From the NCBI RefSeq assembly GCF_900100335.1, contig NZ_FNFE01000002.1, positions 434,001 through 498,000 on the forward strand: a DNA stretch of 64,000 bases. Reading direction: 5' to 3'. Position 1 is the stretch's first letter, and every line of letters starts with the position of its first letter. The translations under genes and the position numbers were made by a program. Below the pieces are notes generated by a model. The model ran no database searches. It was not told where the DNA came from and saw nothing but the letters and a program-made list of their open reading frames with translations. Positions 7,376 to 18,404 of the stretch are shown here, one piece after another. Source of the stretch: Natronorubrum texcoconense (lineage in GTDB: Archaea; Halobacteriota; Halobacteria; Halobacteriales; Natrialbaceae).

Positions 7376-8254
7376 TTACCAGAATTTCAGGTTTTTCTTG
7401 ACCGCTTCCCGCTTGAGCTCCTGAATGTGCTCGGTGAGCGGGATGTCTTTCGGACACACCTCGGTACAGGAGAACTGGGTCTGGCAGCGCCAGACGCCGT
7501 GTTCCTGTTCGATGATGCGAAGTCGGTGCTCTTTGACCTCCTCGTCCTCGCGGTCGTCCATCGCGAAGCGGTAGGCCTTGTTGATCGCGGCCGGGCCGAG
7601 ATACTCGTTGTCGCCCGCGGCGATGTTACACGAGGACATACACGCGCCACACCAGATACAGCGCGTGGACATCTTGATCTTCTCGCGGTTCTCTCGAGAC
7701 TGGCGCTGTTCCTCTAAGTCGCCCGTCGGGAGGTCGTCCTGCTGGAGGTAGGGCTCGACGGTGTGCATCTGGTCGTAGAAGTGGTCCATATCGACGACCA
7801 GGTCCTTGACGACCTCTTGGTGGGGCAGCGGCTCGATTCGAACCGGGTGCTCGAGGTCGGCCATCTGCGTCTTACACCCGAGTCGCTGCTTGCCGTTGAC
7901 GAAGAAGGCGTCGGAGCCACAGACGGCCTGCCGACAGGAGTGTCGGAACGTCAGCGACGAGTCGTAGTGGTCCCGCGCGTACATCACGGCGTCGAGGACC
8001 GTCATTCCCTTCTCGAAGGGGACGTGGAACTCGTCGAACCGGGGTTCTTGCTTGTCCGCGACTTCGGGGTCGTAGCGGAAGACCTTGATGAGGACCGTCT
8101 CCCCCTCGAGTTCGGTCTCGTCCGCCGTCGTCTGGTCGATCTCACCGGTTTCTTTCTCTTTCTCGTCGACCGGTGACTCGGCCCCCTTCATTTCGGGGTC
8201 TTTCGGTGTCTCCTGACTCTCCGGCTGTTCGGGTTCCTGTTGTTGAGTGCTCAT
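7376..8254 (-). CDS. sdhB: succinate dehydrogenase iron-sulfur subunit
   Basis: The 292-residue protein carries electrons from SdhA to quinone through three clusters. The 2Fe-2S site reads SCRQAVCGSD and LGC; the third ligand is Asp rather than Cys, as in E. coli SdhB. The 4Fe-4S site is CIWCGACMSSC and the 3Fe-4S site uses the CQTQFSC-TEVCP region. An N-terminal extension of about 50 Gln/Glu/Pro-rich residues precedes the ferredoxin domain. The start at 8254 overlaps the sdhD stop by 4 bp (ATGA), which fixes it. Confidence 0.96.
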   Translation of the reverse strand: MSTQQQEPEQPESQETPKDPEMKGAESPVDEKEKETGEIDQTTADETELEGETVLIKVFRYDPEVADKQEPRFDEFHVPFEKGMTVLDAVMYARDHYDSSLTFRHSCRQAVCGSDAFFVNGKQRLGCKTQMADLEHPVRIEPLPHQEVVKDLVVDMDHFYDQMHTVEPYLQQDDLPTGDLEEQRQSRENREKIKMSTRCIWCGACMSSCNIAAGDNEYLGPAAINKAYRFAMDDREDEEVKEHRLRIIEQEHGVWRCQTQFSCTEVCPKDIPLTEHIQELKREAVKKNLKFW

Positions 8255-8622
8255 ACGATCTCCACCCCTGCCATAGCCATTGCAACGTAGATTCCCTGCA
8301 CGATGAGTGCCACGCTCGCGATAACAAGCACCGCGAGCACGACCTTCTTCTGCGTTCCCTTCAGCCCCTGGTTGACCAGCGCGTTGTAGACGCCGTTGAC
8401 GCCGTGGAACGTCCCGGCGATCAGGAACAGGACCATCGTCAGGAAGTAGCCGACGTTCTCCATGCGGGCCTGCGTGCCCGCAAACGTGACATCGGCCGCG
8501 TGATTCACGAAGTGGAGCTGGAAGAAGTGGAAAGCGAGAACGACGACCAGAAACGCCGCCGTGATCCGCTGAAGCAGCCATCCGGTGCCGCCCGGCGTGA
8601 ACGAGGAGTATCGTTCCGCCAT
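8251..8622 (-). CDS. sdhD: succinate dehydrogenase membrane anchor SdhD
   Basis: The 123-residue protein has three membrane helices (about 18-38, 57-77, 94-118) with the conserved His residues AFHFFQLHF and TFHGVNGVYN used to ligate haem and build the quinone site. It anchors SdhAB to the cytoplasmic membrane. Its ATG overlaps the sdhC stop by one base and its stop overlaps the sdhB start, so the operon is translationally coupled. Confidence 0.9.
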   Translation of the reverse strand: MAERYSSFTPGGTGWLLQRITAAFLVVVLAFHFFQLHFVNHAADVTFAGTQARMENVGYFLTMVLFLIAGTFHGVNGVYNALVNQGLKGTQKKVVLAVLVIASVALIVQGIYVAMAMAGVEIV

Positions 8623-9050
8623 CAGAGCGTCACCCCGTCCAGGAAGGTGGGAACGCTCGCGACGGTGATGATCGCCGTCAGCACCAGCGAGGCGTAGAAA
8701 CTCTTGTCCTGTGCGTCCAGCCCGACGCCGAGATCGACCATCAGCAGTCGAAGCCCGTTCAGAATGTGGAACACGGCTACGGCGAGGAGACCGACCTCGA
8801 GCACGCGGACGATGAACAGTGACTCGAGCCCCTGGATCGTCGTCGTGTAGATGTCATCGCCCGATGCAACCAGCGAGGCGTCGCCGCTCGCTGCGCCGAC
8901 GGCTGTACTCAGCACGGCGATATGGGTGAACAGATAACCGATTAGCATCCACCCGGTGAACTTGTGGAAGATCCACGCCCACATGCCGGCCGAGAACTCC
9001 TTCCATCGGCCGAAGTCCTCGATGAGACCGCGATTGTAAGACTGACTCAT
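8622..9050 (-). CDS. sdhC: succinate dehydrogenase cytochrome b subunit SdhC
   Basis: The 142-residue protein is the first gene of the sdhCDBA operon. It has three membrane helices, with haem-ligand candidates in [18 protein letters not shown] and [11 protein letters not shown]. It begins MSQSYNRG; an in-frame start 31 codons upstream would read through the promoter and gives an uncharacteristic basic leader, so it was rejected. With SdhD it forms the membrane quinone reductase part of complex II. Confidence 0.92.
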   Translation of the reverse strand: MSQSYNRGLIEDFGRWKEFSAGMWAWIFHKFTGWMLIGYLFTHIAVLSTAVGAASGDASLVASGDDIYTTTIQGLESLFIVRVLEVGLLAVAVFHILNGLRLLMVDLGVGLDAQDKSFYASLVLTAIITVASVPTFLDGVTL

Positions 9051-9078
9051 ACGCTCATGTGCACCGTTAGACCGCGGG

Positions 9079-9100
9079 GGTATAGAAGTTACTTTTATCG
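9079..9100 (-). promoter_or_regulatory. sdh operon promoter region
   Basis: On the minus strand the boxes GATAAAAG (9092-9099) and TTCTATAC (about 9080-9087) lie 30-50 bp before the sdhC ATG. Either could serve as TATA box for the operon; the first would give a short leader. Confidence 0.45.
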
Positions 9101-9217
9101 CTCCTGTCTTGTCTTCCGCGCGAACACGAGTGGGCAGAAACAAACCAGGTTCGGCGACCGGTCCCGAACGGGTTCGCGACTCGGGCGCTGAGATGTCAGA
9201 CGAAATATGTCAGTGGA

Positions 9218-10312
9218 CTACTCAGTCTGGCCGGCCGGCCGGAGATCCGACTGCGAACTCTCCGTCGTTCGCTCGCGCTCTAAGGCCGTTCGGGTGTCCG
9301 CCGAGAGCCCGACGAGATGGCACAGCGGGTTCCCCGGGTAGACCACCGGATTCTCGAGGACGCCAACGATGAGGCCGGTGAACGGGGCTTCGACGGTGAC
9401 GATGTCGTCTTCCTCCTTGAACGGGTTCGTGATCGCACAGATCACCTCGCCCTCGCGGACGAACTCCCCGCGACCGCGTTTCATGTCGACGATCCCGCCG
9501 GCGTCGGCGCGAATCCAGGTCTTCTCGTTGTCGTCGTCGATCACGGTCCGCCACCCGGGCCAGTGGACGGAAGAATCCGGGTGAAGCCCGAACTCGGCGA
9601 GGACGCTCGCCACGCCGGTCAGCGCGCGATCGATCAGGCGGCGCTGGAACCGGTGGGCTTCGCCCATCTCCACGGTGATGGTCGGGACATCGGCCTGCGT
9701 CGCCTCCCGTCGGAGCGTTCCGGCGGGTCCTTCGCCGGCGATGATGACGTTCGAACTGAACGACTTCGCGAGGCGCTCGACGCTCGGCTTCTCGATGTTC
9801 GCTCGCACGTGCAGCATGTTGGTTCGCCCGCGAGTGGACGTATGAAAGTCGATTCCGAGATCGCAGGGCTCGATGAAGTTCGTGAAAATGCGGTGGGCCA
9901 TCCGTCGGGCACTGGTCGATCCCTCACGGCCGGGGAACGACCGATTCAGGTCCCGGTCGTAGATCGGCAGGTAGCGTTCTTGGGCGAGAAAGCCCGGCAC
10001 GTTCATCACCGGGAGACAGACCAGCGTGCCGTGGAGCATCGAGTGGTCCCAGTCGTGTGCGACCTCGCGGACGACCTCGATCCCGTTGAGTTCGTCCCCG
10101 TGGGCCGCCGCCGAGAGACAGACCGTCGGGCCGGGATGTTTGCCGTTGATGACCGTTACGGGGATCCGTACCGGATCGCCGAGGTACGTCTCACTGATGC
10201 CGTACCGGATGTTGGCCGACTCGCCGGGATCGACCCGGCCACCGTTGTACGTAAACGCCTCGGCTGGGTCGGACGAACCGTCGTCGGGCGGTTCGTCTCT
10301 CTCGTCGCTCAT
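9218..10312 (-). CDS. succinylglutamate desuccinylase/aspartoacylase family protein
   Basis: The 364-residue zinc carboxypeptidase-like protein shows the AstE/AspA metal motif AAHGDELNG (H and E ligands, about residues 68-76) and the third ligand His in GIDFHTS, plus an RDLNRSFPG arginine motif. The family removes acyl groups from amino acids (N-succinylglutamate, N-acetylaspartate); haloarchaeal members of this long type have no proven substrate. The C-terminal third is a beta-barrel-like extension. The start at 10312 (MSDERDEP) is preferred over one 55 codons earlier, which has basic, non-halophilic composition. It is divergent from the GNAT gene. Confidence 0.8.
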   Translation of the reverse strand: MSDERDEPPDDGSSDPAEAFTYNGGRVDPGESANIRYGISETYLGDPVRIPVTVINGKHPGPTVCLSAAAHGDELNGIEVVREVAHDWDHSMLHGTLVCLPVMNVPGFLAQERYLPIYDRDLNRSFPGREGSTSARRMAHRIFTNFIEPCDLGIDFHTSTRGRTNMLHVRANIEKPSVERLAKSFSSNVIIAGEGPAGTLRREATQADVPTITVEMGEAHRFQRRLIDRALTGVASVLAEFGLHPDSSVHWPGWRTVIDDDNEKTWIRADAGGIVDMKRGRGEFVREGEVICAITNPFKEEDDIVTVEAPFTGLIVGVLENPVVYPGNPLCHLVGLSADTRTALERERTTESSQSDLRPAGQTE

Positions 10313-10509
10313 AGTAGTGTCTCCGCGGGAAGCAATGTGAATGTTCTCTTGTAGACCCGAGAGATCCATCCAGTCGGACGGACGCCGGCGACTACTTACC
10401 GTTCCCGCGGTATCAATGTTACCGAAAAACGCTCGTTCCGCGAACAGAAGACCGGGAAAAACTGACCCCGTGGGCATACGTTTTGTACGAGGGCATGGTA
10501 CTATCGGCT

Positions 10510-11259
10510 ATGGAGATTCGTGAAGCGACCGACGACGACATCGACGCCATCCGATCGATCGCCCACCGCTCACTCGAGTCGACCTACACCGATTTCCTCG
10601 ACGAGGAAACCGTCGACGACGCAATCGAACAGTGGTACGGCGAGTCGTTCGCCGACGAACTCGCGGACGACCACTCGCTCGTCCTCGTGATCGAACGCGA
10701 CGGAGAGGTCGTCGGCTTCTCTCAAAACGACCTGATCGGCCAGCGCTACGATACCGGGCGAATCCTGTGGCTCCACATCGACCCCGACGCCCGCGGCGGC
10801 GGGACGGGTGTCCGCCTGCTCGTTCGGACCCGCGAGAAACTACTGGAGAAGGGTGCCGACCACGTGCAGGCGCTCGTCCTCGAGGACAACGAGGGCGGTA
10901 ACGAGTTCTACCAGGATCACGGCTTCGAACGGGCCGGCCAACGGGATGTCGAGATCGGTGACGAGACGTTCACGGAGAACGTCTACGCCGAAGGCAAGAT
11001 CGGTGACGAGGGCTGGGGAGCCGTCGACGAACTCGAGATCGACGGCGAAACCGTCTACGTGAGCTACGGCGAAGCCGCTCGCGGCGAGAAGTCGCCGTTC
11101 TACGGCGCCTACGAGACCGAAGAGCAGGAGGAACTGTACGCCTGGTTCTGTGGGAACTGCGACTCGCTGGACAACACGATGGACACGATGGGCCGAATCG
11201 AGTGTAACGTCTGTGGCAACCGACGGAAAGCGACGCGCTGGGACGCGTCGTACCTCTAA
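10510..11259 (+). CDS. GNAT acetyltransferase fused to a DUF5816-type zinc ribbon
   Basis: The 249-residue protein starts with a GNAT acetyltransferase domain (residues 1-150; acetyl-CoA loop around HIDPDARGGGTGVRLL). It ends in about 80 residues resembling the haloarchaeal DUF5816 domain, including a four-Cys zinc ribbon (CGNCDS and CNVCGN) and terminal TRWDASYL. It likely acetylates a small molecule or protein; the ribbon may recognise the target. The start at 10510 is chosen because the protein fold begins MEIREATDDD; an upstream start adds 9 residues without support. Confidence 0.8.
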   Translation: MEIREATDDDIDAIRSIAHRSLESTYTDFLDEETVDDAIEQWYGESFADELADDHSLVLVIERDGEVVGFSQNDLIGQRYDTGRILWLHIDPDARGGGTGVRLLVRTREKLLEKGADHVQALVLEDNEGGNEFYQDHGFERAGQRDVEIGDETFTENVYAEGKIGDEGWGAVDELEIDGETVYVSYGEAARGEKSPFYGAYETEEQEELYAWFCGNCDSLDNTMDTMGRIECNVCGNRRKATRWDASYL

Positions 11260-11296
11260 CCTGCCAGCGACGCGACTGCTCGGGTGAGAACGGTCT

Positions 11297-11316
11297 CCGA
11301 ATCGTTCACGCGTCCG
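11297..11316 (+). repeat. direct repeat, left copy
   Basis: CCGAATCGTT(C/T)ACGCGTCCG occurs here and again at 11353-11372 with one mismatch; the copies start 56 bp apart. Two phased 20-bp copies upstream of the flippase gene could be a regulator site, or a small duplication. Confidence 0.5.
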
Positions 11317-11352
11317 ATCCGATACGCGCACGATCGAAGTACGGCGGGCTTA

Positions 11353-11372
11353 CCGAATCGTTTACGCGTCCG
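11353..11372 (+). repeat. direct repeat, right copy
   Basis: Second copy of the 20-bp sequence at 11297-11316, differing at one base. Confidence 0.5.
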
Positions 11373-11573
11373 CTTCCCTCCTCGAGCGGGAAACCGGTCC
11401 GGGCGGCACATCGCCGGCGTGTCAGGCGGTTGGTACTGTAGCTGAACGTTTCAGCGCAGGTATCGCGACCGTACGCTGTTTGTCTCCGCATTACAATTGC
11501 GGGATCAGTCCACCGAACAACTACGTCGGACCCGCCGGTCGCCGAAGCCACCACGTCGTCCAACGGATTTCGA

Positions 11574-13043
11574 ATGAGTAGACAGGAGCACATCGTTCAC
11601 GGGTTCAAGGCAACGCTCGTCGCTCGAGCAGTCTACATGCTCTCGAGCGCGCTGTTGATGTTCGTTCTGGCGCGGTATCTCCTCGATACCGACGGCTACG
11701 GAACGCTGTACTGGGTGATCGGCATCCTAGCGATAGTGCAGTTAGTCGCGGACCTCGGGATCGGGAAATCCGCCGCCCGGTACATCTCGGAGTACAGCGA
11801 GAAGGATCCGGGACAGATTCCCTACCTGATCACGTCGACGATCACGATCAAAATTATCGCGATCACGTTCGTCGTCTACCTCCTCTTGCTGTTTCACGAG
11901 CAGATCGCGACCGTGTTGGGCAACCCCGAAGCCGCGCCGTTTCTCGCGGCCGGCGTGATCTACGTCACCGTCTTCTCCTTCAGCGGCTTCACGCAAATCG
12001 CCTTCCAGGGGTTCAACAATCTCACCTACAGCGCCGGTGTACAGGCGCTCAGCGGGTTCGCACGGCTCATCTTCGCCGTCGGATTCGCCCTGATGGGACT
12101 GGGTGCGCTCGGCGCCTTCTTCGGCTACATCGTCGGCTACGCGATTTCGGCCGCCGTCGGGTTAGCACTGCTTTACTACACCTACTACGCGCCGTACGAC
12201 TCCGCAGACTCGTACGAGGACGGTCTGTCGCGACGGCTCCTCGAGTACAGCGTGCCGCTGACGGCGACGCGCAGCGCGAACGTCGTCGACAAGCAGATCG
12301 ACACCGTCCTCGTCGGCGTCTTCCTGACACCCACGGCGGTCGCGTTCTACACGATCGCCAAGCAGATCACCGACTTCGTGCTCTCGCCTGCGGAGGCGCT
12401 CGGCTTTACGATCTCGCCGAACTTCGGCGAGCAGAAGGCCTCCGGACAGCTCGCGGAGGCCCGTCAGATCTACGAGACGGCGCTGACGAATACGATGTTG
12501 TTGTACATCCCTGCGGCCGCCGGGCTGGCGATCGTCGCGGGTCCGTTCATCACGATGATCATCGGCGAGAACTACGCGGGTGCGGTGCCCGTCCTCCAGA
12601 TCCTCGCCGGCTTCGTCGTGTTGCAGGCGATTACGAACCTAACCAGCGACAGTTTGGACTATCTCGGCCGCGCCCGCCATCGAGCGATCGCAAAGGGTGG
12701 GACGGCCGCGGCCAACTTCGGGCTAAATATCGTCCTCATCCCGACGATGGGTGTTGTCGGCGCCGCAGCGGCGACGGTCGCCACGCACACGGTGTACGTC
12801 GCGGTAAACCTGTACATCGTCCACCTGGAGCTCGACCTCAACCTCCTGGCCCTCGCCCGTTCGGTCGGGCTGATCTGTGCCATCACGGGCGTGATGGCCC
12901 TCGCCGTGTTGGTCGTGATGCCGATGGTCTCGAGCATCGCGGTCCTGTTCGGTGCGATCGCACTCGGTGCGGCCACGTGGGCCGTCCTCGCCGTCGCGAG
13001 CGGACTGGTCGATCCGGGGGAAGTCCGAGCAGCAATTTCGTGA
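11574..13043 (+). CDS. polysaccharide/lipid-linked oligosaccharide flippase (MOP superfamily)
   Basis: The 489-residue integral membrane protein has 12-14 predicted helices and the layout of Wzx/RfbX-type flippases: an N-terminal ARYLLDTDGYGTLYW block and a central VDKQIDTVLVGVFLTPTAVAFY block. Such proteins flip lipid-linked sugars across the membrane for cell-surface glycans or S-layer N-glycosylation (AglR-like role in haloarchaea). No glycosyltransferase is adjacent, so the exact glycan is unknown. It is followed 97 bp downstream by the ATP-grasp gene on the same strand, which has its own TATA-like box. Confidence 0.88.
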   Translation: MSRQEHIVHGFKATLVARAVYMLSSALLMFVLARYLLDTDGYGTLYWVIGILAIVQLVADLGIGKSAARYISEYSEKDPGQIPYLITSTITIKIIAITFVVYLLLLFHEQIATVLGNPEAAPFLAAGVIYVTVFSFSGFTQIAFQGFNNLTYSAGVQALSGFARLIFAVGFALMGLGALGAFFGYIVGYAISAAVGLALLYYTYYAPYDSADSYEDGLSRRLLEYSVPLTATRSANVVDKQIDTVLVGVFLTPTAVAFYTIAKQITDFVLSPAEALGFTISPNFGEQKASGQLAEARQIYETALTNTMLLYIPAAAGLAIVAGPFITMIIGENYAGAVPVLQILAGFVVLQAITNLTSDSLDYLGRARHRAIAKGGTAAANFGLNIVLIPTMGVVGAAAATVATHTVYVAVNLYIVHLELDLNLLALARSVGLICAITGVMALAVLVVMPMVSSIAVLFGAIALGAATWAVLAVASGLVDPGEVRAAIS

Positions 13044-13140
13044 GAATTTCTCGGAAAGTCGAACAGAAACCAGCTATATCGGCCACCTGCCGTCGTTCGA
13101 TGACAGTATACTTTTCCCGCACCTCATCGTCTACGCTAGT

Positions 13141-14484
13141 ATGGCTGTCGACGATCCTGTCACCGTTGGAGTATTAAGTCTACACACGAGCAAGGAGACG
13201 AAGGCGATTTTGAACGCCGTCGAAGGGCTCGGTCACGAGACCGAGTGGCTCCGTTCCGAAAATACGTCGATCAGCGTGACCGACGGCAGCGTCGTCTTAG
13301 AACCCGACGTCGACGTCATCGCGAATCGAATGCTCCTGTCGAACACTGAACAGCCCGCCGAGGAGCTCGGGCTGGCGAACACCTTCGCACAGCTGGTTCC
13401 GACGCTGAACGAACCGTCGACGGTGCTGACGGCGATCCACAAACTCGCGACGGCGACGACGCTCGCGGCCAACGACGTGCGAACGCCCGACGTCACCCTC
13501 GCGCTGAGCAGCGAGAAGCTGAACGCCGCCCGCAAGCAGTACGGTGAGGAGGCCGTCTACAAGACGGCGATCGGGACCCACGGCGGCGGGACGTGGAAGG
13601 TCAGCGGTGACGATCCGGTCAACGCCAAAGTCGGTAACCGATACGCCTTCCTGCAGGAACTCATCGACCGAGACGACGATCGTCACTTCGACGCTCGCGT
13701 CTACGTCGTCGACGGCGAGATCATCAGCGCGATGTACCGCTACGCGCCGGAGAACGACTGGCGAACGAACGTCGCCCTCGGCGGCGACGTCGAGGATGCG
13801 ACCGACGACCTCCCCGAAGAAGCGCGGGATATGGCCCGTCGAGCGTCCACCGCGATCGGCCTCGACTACGCCGGCGTCGACCTCGTCGAGGGCGACGAGG
13901 GCTGGTTCGTCCTCGAGGTCAACCCGACGGCCGGATTCAAGGGACTCTACGAGGCGACGCACGTGAGTCCCGCGCCGTACATCGCCAAGCTCGCGATCGA
14001 AGAGGCAGGTGGGGAGGTCGACGACGACCGCGTCCGCGACCTCGCGAACGTCCTCGACGACTCCCGACCGACGGCCCAGCCCGTCGAGGCGACGTCGCCG
14101 GATGCGGAGTCCGCCATCATCGGTTACACCGAAGAGGTCGTTCTGTCGGGAACCAGCGGCTCGAAATCCGTTCTCGCGAAGTCCGACACCGGCGCGACGC
14201 GGACGAGCATCGACACGAGTCTCGCGGCCGACATCGGGGCCGGCCCGATCAAATCCATCACGCGCATCCGCTCGGGCAGCAGCAAGACGGCCAAGAGCCG
14301 GCCCGTCGTCGACGTCGTCGTCGGCGTCGGCGGCAACCAGCACACCGTCACCGCGAGCGTCGAAGACCGCAGCCACATGGACTACCCCGTCATCCTCGGC
14401 CGGGATATCCTCGGAAACTACCAGGTCGACGTCGGTCGGCGAGCCGACAAGGACGTCCCCGACACGCCCGAAGAAGAGGAGTAA
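13141..14484 (+). CDS. RimK/LysX-like ATP-grasp ligase fused to a retropepsin-like domain
   Basis: The 447-residue protein joins two domains. Residues 1-285 are an ATP-grasp ligase like RimK/LysX (nucleotide region YKTAIGTHGGGTWKV, metal motif FVLEVNPTAGFKG near 257-268), which attaches amino acids to a carboxyl or amino group. Residues 325-440 resemble the retropepsin-like RimB / ATP-dependent zinc protease family, with the aspartic protease signature DTGA at 349-352 and the second LGRD block at 419-422. One chain may thus both add and remove an amino-acid tail. The start at 13141 has a TATA-like AGTATACTTTT about 30 bp upstream. Confidence 0.8.
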   Translation: MAVDDPVTVGVLSLHTSKETKAILNAVEGLGHETEWLRSENTSISVTDGSVVLEPDVDVIANRMLLSNTEQPAEELGLANTFAQLVPTLNEPSTVLTAIHKLATATTLAANDVRTPDVTLALSSEKLNAARKQYGEEAVYKTAIGTHGGGTWKVSGDDPVNAKVGNRYAFLQELIDRDDDRHFDARVYVVDGEIISAMYRYAPENDWRTNVALGGDVEDATDDLPEEARDMARRASTAIGLDYAGVDLVEGDEGWFVLEVNPTAGFKGLYEATHVSPAPYIAKLAIEEAGGEVDDDRVRDLANVLDDSRPTAQPVEATSPDAESAIIGYTEEVVLSGTSGSKSVLAKSDTGATRTSIDTSLAADIGAGPIKSITRIRSGSSKTAKSRPVVDVVVGVGGNQHTVTASVEDRSHMDYPVILGRDILGNYQVDVGRRADKDVPDTPEEEE

Positions 14485-14748
14485 TCGGACGAGACTCGGC
14501 GACTCCGGTGGGCTCTCGACGACCGACGACATCCGTCTCGAGTGGTCGCCAAGCAGTATCTCGCTTTTCGGTGTTCGAACACAACTCGAGTGGGTCAACA
14601 GTTATCGGTCTAAAACACGAATAGGGTAGCGAAGGAGAGGCACCATCGGGACCGAAACCGATCGCAGGCCACTGACGACGAGGACGGCTGAGTTTCTCGG
14701 ATAACGATGGATCTCAGCGGTCGTACAGAGACACTTCCGAAAAGGTTT

Positions 14749-14787
14749 ATGAAAATGAAAAATAAGTTGTGCCACAGCGAAGGCTAA
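14749..14787 (+). other. 12-codon open frame upstream of katG
   Basis: ATG at 14749 opens a frame of 12 residues with three lysines near its start, ending TAA at 14787. It could be a leader peptide if transcription starts upstream, but it lies within a promoter-like A-rich stretch and may be chance. Confidence 0.15.
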
Positions 14788-14800
14788 CTTCTCGCATTAG

Positions 14801-17026
<2,226 letters not shown>

Positions 17027-17108
17027 CGACTCGAGCCGTCGACACCGGTCTCTCTGTCACCTCTTCTTTGCGGCCGTCGCGTCACGCAGTCGTGATCGCC
17101 CAGCGTCG

Positions 17109-18404
17109 TCACTCGACGTGTTCGTCGTCGCCTCGGTGCTGGATGATGACCTCGTCGTCGGTGATCTCGTTGATCTCGGAGCTCTCGACGGGGTAGTCGT
17201 CGTCGCCGTGGCCGCCCCAGTTCAGCCGCGCTTTGAGCCGGTCGGTCAGCCCCGGTTCGGGGTCGATGTAGGCGGTCTGACCCTCGACCTCCGCGACGAT
17301 GCCGATCTGTTCGCCCCGCTCGTCGACGACGTCTTTCCCCTGATCGTCTTCGGAGAGTTCGACAGCTCCCGCACCGGTACCGCTCTCGACTTCGACGTCG
17401 GGTTCGGTATCGTCCGCCGCGGCACCAGCGCTCGCACCGGTACCAGCGCCGGCCTCGGCCGTCGTCTCCATCGCGCCGTACTCCTCGACGTCGATGATCT
17501 CGCCCTCGATGAGGTCGCTACCGATAACCTCCGACTCGAGCAGTTCGGTCTCCTCGAGCGCAAAGCGCATCCGGCTTCGTTCGTCGATCTGCTCCTCGAT
17601 GGTGCGGCGCTCGAGCAGTTCGCTCCGGACGGTGTCGCCCTCGCCCCGCTTGCTCTGGATGACCTCTCGGTCGACGACCTCGTCGGCGGCGACGTCCGTC
17701 TGCACGACGTCGCTGTCGAGGATCGATCGCTGGACGCTCTCGAGTTCGATATTCGTCTTGACCTCGTCTCGTTCGAGCTGATCGTGCTGCTCGACGTCGA
17801 CGTCGACCACCCGACTCTCGATCGTGTAGCGCTCGACCTCTTCGATCGTCTCGATGCGGGACTCGTCGGTCGTCACCTCGATGAGGTCGGCGTTGACGAA
17901 CTCGGTGTCGACGATCTCTCGCGAGAGGAGTTCGGAGTCGACGACGGTGCGCTCGGCGAGTTCGGTGTCGACGACTTCGCTCTCGATCGTATCGCGTTCG
18001 ACGACTTCGGTCTCGACGACCTGCGTCTCGACGATCTCGGTCGTCACGGTCTCGCCCTCCCGAAGCTGGTCTTCGAGCTCGCTCCGGCCGAGGTCGGCGC
18101 GCTCGAACGCCGCCTCGCGCTCGACGATCTCGAAGTGGCCCAGCCCCTCGCCGGTGGGTTCGTCCTCGTGGTAGACGAACACCAGATTCTCGTCGTCGAA
18201 CGTCTCGACGAACTCGTCCCAGGTGTACTCCTCGTGGCGCTCCTCGAGGTGGCCCTGCCGGGCGAACGAGTGGCCGTGATCGTCGCTATCACGAACCGTG
18301 ACGGGGACGGCGTCGCGGGCTTCCGCCCACTCGCGGATCCGTTCGGGATCGGTGGTTATTCGTCGCTGTTCGGGGCCGTCGTCTACGGGTGGTTCGTTTG
18401 CCAT
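17109..18404 (-). CDS. acidic pentad-repeat (beta-helix-like) protein with PRC-like C-terminus
   Basis: The 431-residue protein is of no family I can name. Residues 14-95 form a small globular domain (REWAEARDAVPVTV and EYTWDEFVETFDDENLVFVY). Residues 124-178 are eleven perfect five-residue repeats of the form hydrophobic-hydrophobic-acidic-x-acidic (VVETE, VVDTE, IVDTE, FVNAD). More pentads occur at 194-223, 228-252, 258-277 and 288-307, about 30 in all. One unit contains ADLIE, close to the pentapeptide-repeat consensus. A Gly/Ala/acidic linker (316-350) leads to a PRC-barrel-like tail (356-422). It has no signal peptide or membrane helix. A structural scaffold is inferred. Confidence 0.75.
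   Translation of the reverse strand: MANEPPVDDGPEQRRITTDPERIREWAEARDAVPVTVRDSDDHGHSFARQGHLEERHEEYTWDEFVETFDDENLVFVYHEDEPTGEGLGHFEIVEREAAFERADLGRSELEDQLREGETVTTEIVETQVVETEVVERDTIESEVVDTELAERTVVDSELLSREIVDTEFVNADLIEVTTDESRIETIEEVERYTIESRVVDVDVEQHDQLERDEVKTNIELESVQRSILDSDVVQTDVAADEVVDREVIQSKRGEGDTVRSELLERRTIEEQIDERSRMRFALEETELLESEVIGSDLIEGEIIDVEEYGAMETTAEAGAGTGASAGAAADDTEPDVEVESGTGAGAVELSEDDQGKDVVDERGEQIGIVAEVEGQTAYIDPEPGLTDRLKARLNWGGHGDDDYPVESSEINEITDDEVIIQHRGDDEHVE

Larger units (their letters stand above)
11260..11573. other. intergenic region with a 20-bp direct repeat
   Basis: No coding sequence is supported between the GNAT gene and the flippase gene, both on the plus strand. It holds the direct repeat listed at 11297 and 11353. 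No clear TATA box is placed 25-30 bp before the flippase ATG, so that gene may have a longer leader. Confidence 0.5.

Noticed and set aside
5638-7401. 587-codon open frame on the plus strand
   Set aside because: It is an exact antisense of sdhA, whose cofactor motifs are complete. Long antisense frames are frequent in GC-rich, Asp/Glu/Val-biased haloarchaeal genes.
7861-7930. Missing third Cys in the SdhB 2Fe-2S site as evidence of a broken gene
   Set aside because: Asp at this place (GSD) also occurs in E. coli SdhB and is functional.
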